From Brachypodium distachyon (lineage: Eukaryota; Streptophyta; Magnoliopsida; Poales; Poaceae), in the NCBI RefSeq assembly GCF_000005505.3, contig NC_016131.3:55475355-55539354 (forward strand): DNA of 64,000 nucleotides, written 5' to 3'. A program made the position numbers and the translations under genes. The number at the start of each line of letters is the position of its first letter. The stretch's first letter is position 1. Below the pieces are notes generated by a model, which saw nothing but the letters and a program-made list of their open reading frames with translations, was not told where the DNA came from and ran no database searches. This document shows, one piece after another, positions 22,755-34,325 of this stretch.

Positions 22755-25700
22755 ATGTCAGTGGAGCACCTACTACATGCAATGATGGAAAAGCTGCAAT
22801 CTGAATCTGTCAAGGAGCAGGGTGGGCTGCTTGGCATTGGTAGCCTACTCCAGGACCTCCATGCACAATTCAGGATGGTCCATGGGAGGATCAGCAGCAT
22901 CGACAAGAGCGCGGTTCTCATGGTCAGCATCAACAACGAGCTGTACCTCCAGCTTCTGCAGAGGCTTTGGTCTCTCACAATTGACACTGATAACGTGCTG
23001 GATAGGGTCTCTCGCCATCTGACAAGAAAAGGGGGCCCTTTTGCGCTCCAGGTACGCAGCTCGTTCATCTTAAGAAGGCTCCCTTTTCGCCGTATTATTG
23101 CCAATAAGATCAGGCAAGCAATAGCTAACTTGAAAGAGTGCTACGTGCAAACATATAGAACCCGACTCGCTGCCAAATCTACGGATATCCATGCACCAGT
23201 GAATTGTCAAAGAACATGTGGCATGGAACCTGAAGGTGTACTTGGTAGAGAAAAGGAAGTGGATGATGTTCTCAGAATGATGCAAGCTGATCAAGGCACA
23301 GTTAGACTGTCAGTTCTCCCCATAACTGGAATGGCTGGTATTGGGAAGACAACCCTGGCTCAGCTAGTATTCTGGCATCCATGGGTTGTTGATACCTTTG
23401 GTGATGATCGAATTTGGGTTTTGGTATCTCGTAATTTTAATAGCATGGCGATATTGAGTAGAATAGCAGAAGTTCTAACCACCAAGCAGTGTAACATAGA
23501 AGACTCTGAGTGCATTGTAAAAGAGAAACTCAGTGGGCGCAGATTCCTTCTTGTATTGGATGATGTGTGGGATCACAATCTGCAGAAATGGCATGTACTG
23601 ATGGAAGTCCTTCAGAGTGCTGGAAAGTCAGGAAGCAAGATTATTGTCACAAGTCGCATTCCGGATGTTGTAAAATTGACTAACTCCCTCAGACCATACA
23701 CTTTACACCGTCTCTTGCCAGCTGATTCTTCGAGGCTGCTCACACAATGGATGGAAAATCCTGCGGAGTTGCCACCAAGGCTCATCCCAGTCAGAAAAAT
23801 GATTGCTGAAACATGTGGTGGCGTGCCCTCGATACTACTCAGTGCATCAAACAAGCTGAAGAGCATACGGAAAACTCAAGTAGCTTGGGAGCATGTCCTG
23901 AGCAGATTAGATCTAGTCTTCTACGCAGACCCTCTTCTGCTAGATGGGGCTTATGCCAGCTATCAACACCTCCCTTCAAGTATCCAGCAATGCTTTCTTT
24001 ACTGCTCACTGTTCCTAGTTCATAGCTTTACTCCTGAAGAACTGGCAGACATGTTTATTGCTGACGAGTTCATAAAACTGACAAGCAGCAAATCTGACAT
24101 GCATCTGTACTTCTCCAAGATAATGACAGAACACTTCTATGATGTAGTGCAGAAATATCGACACAGAGGAAAAACTGTTTACAAGATGCATCCTGGGATG
24201 CAATTTCTTGCACAAAGGATCAGCAGGGGTTTCCACTTAGCAATAGATGCTAGGAGGGAAATAATTTGGCCTTCGTACAACGCCAGGTGTCTCTCCTTAC
24301 TTGTTGATTCTAAAACCAGTAAGCTTCCACCAGAATTGTTTGAATTGGCAAGTTTGAGGACCCTGATATTGCTCAGAGATGAAAACATGCTTTTGTCTGA
24401 TAAGAAATGTGCGATCACAGATATCCCAGCAGAGTTTTGCCGACGTATGACAGCTTTGCGTGTACTGCATATGCAATCTTGCAGGATCAAGAGGGTTCCT
24501 AGGGTAATTGATATGCTACAAAAATTAACCTATATCAATCTTTCTCACAATGATATTGAGATCGTACCAGAATCAATTAGCAACCTCCGGTTTTTGACGC
24601 ACTTGAACCTTTCACGAACCGAGATCGCTGAATTGCCAGAATCAGTTGGAAAGATGCAATCCTTGCAGGTGTTGGACCTATCTCACTGTGAAAAACTTCT
24701 TGGCTTGCATGAAGCTATGAGTAACCTCGTGAATCTGCATATTCTAAACCTTGAAGGCTGTCACTACCTTGCAGTTTTGCCCAGAGACATGAAAAACTTG
24801 AAAAGTCTTACCTACCTAAACATTCTTGAATGTCCTTTACTAACTCAAATGCCTCGTCACATGAACCAACTTGAAAGCCTCAAGATATTGCCAAGATACA
24901 TTGCAGCGGAAATTCCCAAACATACAATCTCAGAGCTACGTCCTTTAGTTAATTTGAAGGAACTCGGTGTTCAGAACATGGAAAATGTTTCTTTGGCTGA
25001 CATCAGAAATGCAACCCTGCAAGGCAAACACAAGCTCGAGTCACTAGCATTGAGTTGGACTGCACATCGCACAAATCCTGAAGATAGTTCAAGAGCACAG
25101 CAAATACTTGAACATCTCAAACCAAATCATGGTTTGAAAGTGTTACAAATCTTTTCCTACCCAGGGAGGAAACTTCCAACATGGATAACCAGCAGAGCAT
25201 CTTACCTAAAATTACTTACTGAGATCAAGCTGGTAAATCTGGCTTGTGAAAGCCTACCACAACTGGGGCAATTACCTCTCCTCAAGATTGTTGAAGTGAG
25301 CGGAATAGATGCTGTCACGTGTGTAGACGACACATTCTGTGGCGACAATGGCACATTTGCCTCATTGGAGAAACTCTCATTCTTTCACATGCCTAACCTA
25401 GAAACCTGGCTACCATCACAGAGAGAAGCACTTTTTCCTCGCCTTCAAGAATTGACAATCACCCAATGCCCAAAATTCAGAGCAGTGCATGTAAAACTCC
25501 AAGCTATTAAAAGCTTGACTATGCTGATGAACAATGAGAAGTTGATTGGGTGTAGAGGGTCACTCCAGGGTTTGTCTCAGAATTTAAGGTCTCTGTCAAT
25601 TTCTCTGTGTGAAGAGCTATTAGAATGTTCTGAATGTGAGGGGTTGCATGAACTTCATGGGCTCGAGGAACTTCAGATTTCAAGGTGCACAGAGTTTATT

Positions 25701-25895
25701 TCTTTACCCTATGGTATGAGGCATTTGTCACTCCTCCGGAGTTTGACTATAACAAAATGCAAAAAATTAGAGACCTTGCCTGAATGGTTGAAGAATCTCA
25801 CTTCTCTGAGATCCTTGTGCATATCTGACTGTCCAAATCTGCACATTCCCGAGAGTTTGAAAGATTTGCCGTATCTCCAAATTAGTTTTGAGTGA
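22755..25895 (+). CDS. CC-NB-ARC-LRR immune receptor (NLR)
   Basis: Single exon, 1046 aa, ATG at 22755 (MSVEHLLHAMMEKLQ). An N-terminal Rx-type coiled coil spans about 1-150. The NB-ARC has a P-loop GMAGIGKTTLA (about 191-201), kinase-2 FLLVLDDVW (about 263), RNBS-B GSKIIVTSR (about 293), a weak GLPL-like CGGVPSIL (about 354) and RNBS-D CFLYCSLF (about 412). The MHD position reads MHP (about 477). LRRs run from about 520 to the end (LTYINLSHNDIEIVPESI, LTHLNLSRTEIAELPESV). NLRs of this class detect pathogen effectors in the cytoplasm by ADP/ATP switching. No breaks were seen. The gene is divergent from the NB-less CC-LRR gene, and the last codons lie inside a tandem duplication that continues downstream. 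Confidence 0.95.
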   Translation: MSVEHLLHAMMEKLQSESVKEQGGLLGIGSLLQDLHAQFRMVHGRISSIDKSAVLMVSINNELYLQLLQRLWSLTIDTDNVLDRVSRHLTRKGGPFALQVRSSFILRRLPFRRIIANKIRQAIANLKECYVQTYRTRLAAKSTDIHAPVNCQRTCGMEPEGVLGREKEVDDVLRMMQADQGTVRLSVLPITGMAGIGKTTLAQLVFWHPWVVDTFGDDRIWVLVSRNFNSMAILSRIAEVLTTKQCNIEDSECIVKEKLSGRRFLLVLDDVWDHNLQKWHVLMEVLQSAGKSGSKIIVTSRIPDVVKLTNSLRPYTLHRLLPADSSRLLTQWMENPAELPPRLIPVRKMIAETCGGVPSILLSASNKLKSIRKTQVAWEHVLSRLDLVFYADPLLLDGAYASYQHLPSSIQQCFLYCSLFLVHSFTPEELADMFIADEFIKLTSSKSDMHLYFSKIMTEHFYDVVQKYRHRGKTVYKMHPGMQFLAQRISRGFHLAIDARREIIWPSYNARCLSLLVDSKTSKLPPELFELASLRTLILLRDENMLLSDKKCAITDIPAEFCRRMTALRVLHMQSCRIKRVPRVIDMLQKLTYINLSHNDIEIVPESISNLRFLTHLNLSRTEIAELPESVGKMQSLQVLDLSHCEKLLGLHEAMSNLVNLHILNLEGCHYLAVLPRDMKNLKSLTYLNILECPLLTQMPRHMNQLESLKILPRYIAAEIPKHTISELRPLVNLKELGVQNMENVSLADIRNATLQGKHKLESLALSWTAHRTNPEDSSRAQQILEHLKPNHGLKVLQIFSYPGRKLPTWITSRASYLKLLTEIKLVNLACESLPQLGQLPLLKIVEVSGIDAVTCVDDTFCGDNGTFASLEKLSFFHMPNLETWLPSQREALFPRLQELTITQCPKFRAVHVKLQAIKSLTMLMNNEKLIGCRGSLQGLSQNLRSLSISLCEELLECSECEGLHELHGLEELQISRCTEFISLPYGMRHLSLLRSLTITKCKKLETLPEWLKNLTSLRSLCISDCPNLHIPESLKDLPYLQISFE

Positions 25896-28157
25896 GGCCT
25901 ATCAGTTTCCCTTTCTGGTAATCTGTTTATGTGACAGGAGCAATGAATGGTTCTGGGTACCTTCTGATGTTCCTTGTTTTAGGGGGTTTTTATTACCCTA
26001 AATACAAGAGAATGTGTGGTTTTTCCCTAGTACCAACTTTATGAGATTAACTGCTTCAAGATGGTTTCCAGATGTTCATCATTCAGTTTCCAGATGGTTC
26101 AACTGCTTGAAGACGGAAATCATTGAGCATATATAGCATTAGGCTAGGATAGTTCTCAATATGCTGTTCGTGATTGACTCGATTTAGTGGCTTCTGTAAC
26201 CTAAGCGTCTGTATCATCCCTTGCATCCCTGTCCGTTGCACTTCGAGTCCTCTGCTCTGTGTGTACCTTGTATATATTTGTACATATTTTCTCTGCCAGA
26301 ACCTCGCCTACAGACTTCTTTCGAAAATATGATATTACATTAAGAAGAATTTAATCTTATTAGTGTCAGCACACGAATTGAAGATATACCCAACTCAAAG
26401 AAAAATATAAGGTATGCTCAGTGAACAGTGTGTCATGTTGAATAACTAGTGACATCACTATCGGTATTTATACTTCTGTATTTCATGGAGCAGCTTGATT
26501 TTAGAAAGCACGCTTCCATTCAGCTCTAAACCACCTGCATGTTCTTTTGGTTTCCACTTCTTGTTTGGTGAATTATATATTTGAGCGATAGTTTTTTCCC
26601 ACAAATAGGAGCTCTGAGATTTCTCATTTCCCTAAACAAAGCTGTAGTAGCATGAATGCAATATACCCATTAGGGACATATTAACTAGCGGGAGTATGAG
26701 AGAACTATGTGGTTCATGAAAACGGCAACAGGTGACAAAATGAAATGAATGAGTGGCTTAACTCAATTACCAACCTCCCACATCTCTTCTCCCTGGCGTG
26801 GGTGTGCGTGCGCTGCAGCTTATGCTGATATATGCTCTAGTCTTGCTTTCTGCCTGTCACACACTTTCCCCTGCTTGCTCAAAGACACGCCACCAATTCT
26901 TCCAAATATCCAAGTCTTGTCAGGTACAAGCATGTTTCCTATTTCTTGCCAGATGGTTTCCCTTGTGTGGCCATGTTCCATCAATCCATCATGCTGGTCG
27001 TCCCTGAAGACACGTGAGATGTAAATTAGCTGTAATGAATGATTTGCACAAGAGTTTGAATGATTTGTCATATCTCCAAATTAGTTTACAGTGAGACCTG
27101 TCAGTTTCCCTTTATGGTAAACTGTTTATGTAACAGGAGCAGAATGGTTCTGGGTACCTTCAGATGTTCCTTGTTTTTTTTGCCCTAAATACAATGCATG
27201 GTTTTTCAACTGCTTCAAGACGGATATAAATGAACTAAAACAACGACAAGAACTTAGGATCGGAGGTAGTATTACTTAAGGATAGTTCTCGATCTGCTCT
27301 TCGTGATTTGCTAGATTTAGTGGCGTCTGTATCCTGCCTTGTATCCCTGTCCATTGCTCTTTCAGTCCTCTGCTCTGTGTGTACCTTGTATATATTTGTA
27401 CATGTTTTCTCTGTCAAGCCTCTCCTGCAGACTTCTTTCAAAATTATGATATTACATTGAGAAGAATTTGAGCTTCTTACTACCACCACAAGAAACTGAA
27501 GATATACCCCACTCAAATTAAAATATAAGGAATGCTCAGTGAACAATGTTCCATGTTGAATAACTAGTGACGTCACTATCAGTATTTACTTCTGAACTTC
27601 ATGGAGCAGCTTGATTTTAGAAATCTGCTTCCATTCATCTCTAAACTACCAGCATGTTCTTTTCTTTTCCACTTCTTGTTTGGTGAATTATATATTTGAG
27701 CGATAGTTTTTTGGCACAAATAGGAGCTCTGAGACTTCCCATTTCCCTAAACAAAGCTGTAGTAACATGAATGCAATATACCCATTAGGAACATATTAAC
27801 TAGCTGGAATATGAAAGAACTACACGGTTCATGAAATCGGCAACAGGTGACAAAATGAAATGAATGAGTGGCTTAACTCAATTACCAACCTCCCACATCT
27901 CTTCTCCCTGGCGTGGGTGTGCATGCGCTGCAGCTTATGCTGATATATGCTCTAGTCTTGCTTTCTTCCTGTCACACACTCCCCCCCTACTTGCTCAAAG
28001 ACCTGCCACCGATTCTTCGAAATATCCAAGTCTCGTCAGGTACACACATGTTTCCTATTTCTTGCCAGATGGTTTCCCTTGTGTGGCCATGTTCCATCGA
28101 TTCATCATGCTGGCGTCCCTGAAGACACGTGAGATGTAAATTAGCTGTAATGAATGC
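25842..28157 (+). repeat. Tandem duplication, two diverged copies of about 1.1-1.2 kb
   Basis: Copy 1 (25842-27042) starts inside the last codons of the NLR; copy 2 (27043-28157) follows directly. Shared blocks in the same order include tatctccaaattagttt, tcagtttccctt, the ctctgctctgtgtgtacctt block, gaattatatatttgagcgat and the block from caacaggtgacaaaatgaaa to cacgtgagatgtaaattagc. Copy 2 still shows NLR end codons (LSYLQIS then a stop). Substitutions and small indels are scattered throughout, so the event is old. A 91-codon frame (MSGLTQLPTSHISSPW) is open in both copies but is not a recognised protein. Confidence 0.9.
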
Positions 28158-29215
28158 CTAAGGTCCCTTGTAAATTTTTTGCATCAATTCCGTGAACACT
28201 GAGCTTTGCACTGTCAGTTACTCGGGTTCAGGTGAGAAAGAAGGCACTAAAAATAGCTCGCTGCATATGTTTCTTCACACCACACACAAATCAGCACCTC
28301 TAGCCGCCGAGAGAGAAGAACCGAAAAAAAAAAAAACAGGTCTGGTACTGACTGCTTTCCTTGTCCAGCCCGTGCTTGAGCAGGTTACCTTGCCGTCTTG
28401 AAGATTGAACCAGGAAAATCCAGAGACCCAGCTCACTGTTGGGCGGCGCCGAACCTCTGATAGATGCACGCACCAAGTTGAACTCCCAGGATCGCGTTAT
28501 ATAGCCGTTGAGACAGTTCGTCAACTCATGGGCATTCCCACAAACACCACGCGAGCGCGCGTCTCTCGTAGATAGAGCAGAGCGCGTAGCAAGGAGACGC
28601 ACCTTGATTGCCAGGAGCGGACGCCCTCCTCTCCTCGCTGCTTCTCTGAGTCCAAGGTTGGCCTGCCTTTGGTGGTCGAGTGCCTGCCTGCGGCTGCCGA
28701 TGTCATAGGGGAGGGAAACTCCCGCGAGCAGAAGAGCAAGGGATTCGATTTGCATTTGCAGCACCCGTCCTCCGACGCGCCTCTACACTACAAAAGTTTT
28801 TGTAACACCCGATGCTCTGCTGGATGGGAACACAGGGGAGAAGACGGGAGATACGCTTACGCCAACCGTGGAGGAAAACGGCTAACTACTCCCTCTGTCT
28901 CAAATTTGTCCAAATATAAATGTATCTATACTTAAAATGCGTCTATATGTAATAAAAAGTCGGATGGAGTGATTACGATGTACGTACCCGACATGGTGTT
29001 AGAGACTCCGTCCGTAGGTGCTGGCACAGCGGCCACTAGTGGATGTAATGAGATGCAACGATTGAATTGACAGCGTCCATGGTGGTGCTAAGTTACATGC
29101 ATCACAAATACTGCATAGAAGTACAATTTTATTGTTAAAACTGCATCTCAATTGTTTCCAATACCACAAATTCTTAAGATAAAGTATTTTTGAGATTATA
29201 GTTAGCTAATTTGCT
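28158..29215. other. Intergenic, no supported gene
   Basis: The GC-rich stretch 28450-28760 is open on both strands without recognisable protein content. A Stowaway-like remnant lies at 28889-28968. Nothing else could be supported. Confidence 0.4.
28889..28968. mobile_element. Stowaway-like MITE, short remnant
   Basis: CTCCCTCTGTCTCAAATTTG on the left and CGGATGGAG on the right, with the usual interior caaatataaatgtatctat; about 80 bp, so internally shortened. Confidence 0.6.
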
Positions 29216-29216
29216 A

Positions 29217-29322
29217 CTCCCTCCGATCCTAAATTATTGTCTCAAATTTGTCCAAATATGGACGTATCTATTCTTAAAAAACATCTAAATACATGTAATA
29301 TTTCGACAACAATTTAGGATCG
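29217..29322. mobile_element. Stowaway-like MITE
   Basis: The left end CTCCCTCCGATCCTAAATTA is inverted at the right end as AATTTAGGATCGGAG. Interior caaatatggacgtatctatt matches the other copies in this window. Confidence 0.8.
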
Positions 29323-29324
29323 GA

Positions 29325-30230
29325 GTGGGTAGATCAATACACATATATTACATGGTATGGGATATTTGCACCCATGGAACTTCCCCTAGATCCTGCGAAG
29401 AAGAACAACCAGGGGCGAAGCTAGGATTTGAAGATGAGGGAGGGGAAAACATAACGCTCGTGCAAGAAGTAACATTGCATCATATAAAGTCTCGTTGTAG
29501 TCTGACATCAAGCATCACTGGGGCCGTCGTCCGTTCGCTCGGGATGGAGTGAGGGGAAGGGAACAAGCGCTCGTTGGAGGAATACGTTTCGGTAAGGGTA
29601 TTTCTGATGTAAATAGAGGATAACTGACAGCAGTGGGATTTGTACAAGCTTCAGCTAAAAGGAGAATCACCGTAGTGTGTAGTGTAAATTGGCTGGAGCT
29701 TCTTCTAATAAGCTAGCTGAAAAAAAGAGGTGTTTGCTTTGGCTTGTTGTTGCTTATAGTTCCTAGAAGCTAAATAAGCAGAAGTTCCAACCTAAACAAA
29801 AGGGAAAGCAACACACTTAGCATACGACAGGTTGCTACTAATCCTGGCTAACTAGTCTAGCTACAATTAATTATCTATTGAACCTACCCGATTGATTGAC
29901 TCGAACTTCTAGTCACCATTTTTTTTTGAAACATATGGCTTTTTAAAATAATAATAAACAGAATGCAAAAGATGGAATAAGCTAAAACAAAAACTATAAA
30001 AGTTGGATTAACATCAGAGGTTTTGAAAAGCTGCTTGGGTTGCTCACGCCAAACAATTTGTAAAACTTAATATGAACGCACTATAGTCAAAGACACACTC
30101 CTCGCAAGTTGTTAAATCGGTGATGTCCGCCATTGACTCATTCTAGTGCTTGTTGCTATCGCTAGGTGATCTAAAGACCTATTTATATTTTTATTACTTT
30201 TAGGACTTTCCTACTGTTGTTGATGATTAT
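29325..30230. other. Intergenic, no supported gene
   Basis: AT-rich sequence with a palindromic-looking block at 29690-29800 that could be a hAT-type MITE, but no clean terminal repeats or target duplication could be confirmed. Confidence 0.35.
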
Positions 30231-30232
30231 TA

Positions 30233-30446
30233 CTCCCTCCGTCCCATAATATGAGGCACGCACGCATCCCAAGATTGTCAATTTATCTAATCAAATATAA
30301 ATTAAATAATTAAAAAGTTATATCATTAGAAAGTTCTTTTGATAACGAATCTAATGATGTACTTTTTGCTAAGAAAGATACATATTTAATTAATCAAATT
30401 GAGGATTTAGGATGCGTGCGTGCCACATATTATGGGACCGAGGGAG
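30233..30446. mobile_element. Stowaway-type MITE with long terminal inverted repeats
   Basis: A 214-bp element. The left end runs CTCCCTCCGTCCCATAATAT then gcacgcacgcatcc; the right end is its near-perfect inverse (ggatgcgtgcgtgc then ATATTATGGGACCGAGGGAG). It is flanked by TA/TA. Confidence 0.9.
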
Positions 30447-30449
30447 TAA

Positions 30450-31235
30450 TAGATCGGTGGTCCTCTTCACACACACAAAAAATAATGTGTCGCCGAACCG
30501 ACGACGACGAAGGATACTAAAATAACGAAATTTTAAAACATGATATCTACTGGATCCATGGAGTTGGCCATGTTGACTACCCGGAACGCCAATGAAATCA
30601 GGAGACCATTATTTTATATGCTGCCGCGTCCACCGCCAAGACGATTCTAAGGAAAACAAAACATCACAAAAAAAAACAAAGTTCATACTAAAATTATAAT
30701 CGTTTATCCGTGATTCCACTCGTCTCTCGGTGCCAAATTTCTTAGGTAGTGTTCTGTTGATTGAAGATGGCGAAATTTAATACAATGGTAAATCTTCCAA
30801 AAAAAAATTAATGGATGGTTCCAGATTTGAGCATCATTCTCATGTTTGATTAATATAAAATGTATGAAACTTGAATCGATCCATTTGGTTCCTTAAAATA
30901 GAATATTTTTCTAATATGCCTAACTATCTCATTTAAAAATATGTAAGAATTAGTTAGTTCCAAGTGAAATTAGTAGCTTCAAGTTTGGTTTGCAACTAAC
31001 CACCAACCACTCGGTAATCAAAAGAGACTAGAGAAACTAACGAATACTACTCCGTACTGTACAACTTTGGGCATTTTCCTTCTTTCAAGCGGCCAGCCCA
31101 TATTATTTTCTTCTTTTTTTAGAATAGCGGCTAACCCAGCTTCTTTTTTTAGAACAAGCGGCCCACCTTTGTTTCCGTTTCATTCTTCGGAAGCAAGTTA
31201 ACTGGGCCGGACCATTTCGGTGGGCCTCTCAGTGG
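30450..31235. other. Intergenic, no supported gene
   Basis: AT-rich, with short homopolymers and microsatellite-like tracts. No coding or transposon signature recognised. The last 150 bp may be promoter for the exon-like ORF starting at 31411. Confidence 0.35.
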
Positions 31236-31410
31236 ATGCACGCATTCGCCTCCATTCCTCTCTTCCGGATCAAAGCCGCGCTCCAATCTCCTCCCGCCGC
31301 ACCGCCGTCATCCGAGCTCCAGACGGCCTCAAGGCGGACCTTCCTCCCACGCCCAACAACACATCTGCCTGCGAGGAGGCAACAAGAAGAGGCTAGGAGA
31401 TCCAGAGGCC

Positions 31411-31524
31411 ATGGAGAGCAAGCACCCGACGGCGGCGGAGGCGGCGGCGGCTGGTGGAAAGGGGATCCGATCGCCTCGAGTTCATCACCGGCCATGCCCG
31501 CGGCCTCCCTTCCGACGATCACCG
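31411..31524 (+). CDS. Putative first exon of an unrecognised gene
   Basis: ATG followed by 38 codons (MESKHPTAAEAAAAGGKGIR), ending in ACCG|GTAACT, a fair donor site. It sits in a GC-rich island typical of grass first exons. Candidate later pieces lie at 32520-32925, 34814-34951, 40979-41135 and 41720-41824, but I could not join them into one open frame. Confidence 0.3.
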
Positions 31525-32519
31525 GTAACTAGTTAACTTAACCACAGCCCGTTAAATACTTATGACTTTCGGCTGCCTGCTGCCTTCACGTCAGATTCGA
31601 TTAGATCGTAGCCGTGTTGTTTGGGAACTCACTTCTTTGTCAGGGGACTTGCCGTCAAAAGCCGATTGCTACTAGCATATGCCATTGCCGATCTTGTTTT
31701 CGAGGATTGCTGATGTTTATGTCTCGTAGTTTAGCGTACTTTATGAATATCTGGTTGAAACCACATGAATTACCAGTTTCGTTCTGCCTAACATGAGGTT
31801 TCCGGGTCACGGTTCATGAAAATTTCTAATCTAGGATTTGTTGGATGCATACTTCGTCTAATCGGGCACAAGAGCGCTGGCATATGACTGATACCATTTA
31901 TGAGAATCTTCTACCCAAATTATCAAGTATTGATGGGTGTTTTGCTGAATTGGTTTGGAAAAATTCACCATATCACTCATTGTATCGGCTCATTGAGGTG
32001 TAACTAATAAATAGGTCCCTTCTAGCATCTCTTTGTTGGTCTTGTTAGAAAATTTCCCCTTAAGAGACATGGAGACCTATGGATATTCAGCTTTGTCTGA
32101 TCTCTCTGTTGCAACTTAACCATATAATCAGTCATTGCGTAGCCTGTCACCATGTGTTGATATTTTTATGTGCTACTCCTTTGGTTTTCCCATTTCATAT
32201 TGATATCACCTATCAAGCACACCGCCGCCTTCTACCCATTAGATTGCTTTTTGGTTTCAGAGTTCTCCTTGTCCTTTGTCCGTCTCTTTTAATCCCCACT
32301 ATAGGCATACAATTATTCGCTTATAGACCATTGCAGTACATAAATTCTCCTTACATATCGTATTCTTAGCTTTATCGTTGAAATTTTAATTATTTGAATG
32401 CTATTTTCCTGGTTCCTTGCAGATCTACTAAAATGCTAAAGCATATATTATGGCTTCTTAAGCATTATGCCGTTTTACAGCTTCACCGCTTAGTTCTACT
32501 GCTTCATCACAGCTATTCA

Positions 32520-32925
32520 AAGGTGGCATTGGTACTGAGAAGTTGAGCCATTTGGAGAAGTCAGAACCCAGTGCCTGCTCCCCGAAATTCAGCCAACTGA
32601 TGGGTCCTGTCAAAAATACTCAACCATAAAGCCCATACTAGCAAGAAGACCTTCTCCAGATATTGAAGACAAACAGTGCAGTTCCTGAAATCCAGCGAGT
32701 CTGAACTGCCATTGCGAAGGTCTGATGATGAAACTCTCAGCAATAAGACTAGTAATAATGGATCAGCAAGTGTTCAGTATCGGAGGGAGATGGGAACGAA
32801 ACCGGATTGGTGTCTCAAACCTGTCTAACCAATCAGGGGTTTTCAGCTTCTTTGGGAACTCGGAAGGAACTCCTGGATTTTACTCCGCACAAAATGATCC
32901 AGGCTGCATCAGCGACAGAATATAA
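32520..32925 (+). pseudogene. Decayed exon of an unrecognised gene
   Basis: Three consecutive frame segments each look protein-like: GGIGTEKLSHLEKSEPSAC, then SSESELPLRRSDDETLSNK with SASVQYRREMGTKPDWC, then SGVFSFFGNSEGTPGFYS. They are separated by stops and shifts. Composition and spacing suggest one long Ser-rich exon with several indels. No family was recognised. Confidence 0.35.
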
Positions 32926-33279
32926 CCGCCTTATAGCATCTGTTGCCATCACGTTTCTGGTGGTTCTTCAAAATGGGGACTAAATATCTGTGGCACTATC
33001 ACCAGAAAATTAGTTAGTACAATAGCACTCCTCTTTCTTACTATTATAACCAACATAACCATCGTCATGTCCTTGTTGATGGAGAACATGGATCCCAATG
33101 CGAGGGCCGAGGGTCAGGATGGCTGGTAGCAACATTGGTTCTGCGGATTGCTTAGGATTAATGTTGGAGGTAGGTTTTCTGCTATAGAAATATGTGGGGG
33201 CTCTGCTGATGGACTGCGGTGTTTGCGCTGTCATCTTGATCTGTTTTCTTGGAATTTAAATTGTAGCTTTCTCCTACTC

Positions 33280-34325
33280 TTTTTTTTTTGAGAGAGAAAA
33301 CTGTAGGACAGGCTCCGGTAGTGATTTTAGTAAACGAAAAATATATATATGATATACAAAATAAGGGGAAAAGAACCCCAGGGACACAAGAGGACACAGA
33401 ACACAACAAACAGAGGAGGACCAACCAAACAGGAAGAGTTAAGTTACAGCATCAATCGACTCCAGCCATTCAGCAATGGCAGGCCTAATAGCCACCTTAA
33501 ACCTAGGAAGGTGATACAGCAATTCATGCCTGAAGCCGGCAAGCTAGCGATTAACAGGAGGAGGTTCCCAATCAAAGACTAACTCATTGTGCTGCTTCCA
33601 AATATGGCGTGCAGCACAACTAAAAATTGCCATGAAACCAGGCCCTCGGAAATTATTCCTGGCAGAAATGATCCTGTCCTTGTGATCATCCGAAGGCACC
33701 CAGTGAATGCCAATCTTTCCCAGCAGCGAACACTGAAGGAGCAACTGAAGAAAAGATGGCAGCAGTATTCGAGCAATCCAGCAGCACAGAGACGGCAAGG
33801 CAAGACGTTTAATCTTTACAGTGCCTCCTATCCATCATATCAAAAGTGTTTACCCGATCATTAAGCAAAAGCCAAAAGAAAACCTTGAGTTTTGGAACAC
33901 ATTTACTCTTCCAAATCCAGCCAAGAACTCTGTCCGGAGGAAGATCCTTGAAACAAAAGCCATGGAATCTCTTGGATGAAAAAGAATTCACATCATTACT
34001 GCAGGACAAAGAATCGCTCTCTGAGTCAAACCAAATCTAAAGAGTAGATATTATCACATATTTCTTGAAACTCATGAAAAGCTTCAGCCGAGAGAGGGAG
34101 ATTGGAAAGAGCCAACAGGTTCTCCGAATCCTTCACATCTTTGACAGAGAGCCTCTCCGACTTGGCAAAAGAGTAACATCTAGGAAAGCGAGGGGCAAGA
34201 CACCATGCGCACAGTCATCTCCCCAGAATAAAGCAGACCTGCCATCTCTAACTTGTAACTTTCATGTTGATCTTGTTCCGTGGATTCTGAGGAATTTAAA
34301 TATATCGCGGAGATGTTTGTAAAAG
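33280..34325 (-). mobile_element. LINE 3'-terminal fragment
   Basis: Minus-strand frames from 34325 down read the end of a plant LINE ORF2: FWGDDCAHG, CYSFAKSERLSVKDV, then the zf-RVT domain WIWKSKCVPKLKVFFWLLL, then HLFFSCSFSVRCWERLAF. A T-run at 33281-33290 would be the poly-A tail. The sequence ggaatttaaat occurs near both boundaries (33251 and 34291) and could be part of a target duplication, though the left copy is not directly against the tail. Frames are broken. Confidence 0.8.

Noticed and set aside
26749..27024. 91-codon frame repeated at 27864
   Set aside because: Both copies lie in the tandem duplication; conservation follows from the duplication, and the second copy has shifted within the frame. 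No known protein features.
28300..28764. Overlapping open frames on both strands
   Set aside because: No recognisable domain, splice structure or codon pattern; GC-rich non-coding DNA is the simpler reading.
29690..29810. Palindromic block resembling a hAT-type MITE
   Set aside because: Partial inverted similarity but no convincing ends or target duplication.
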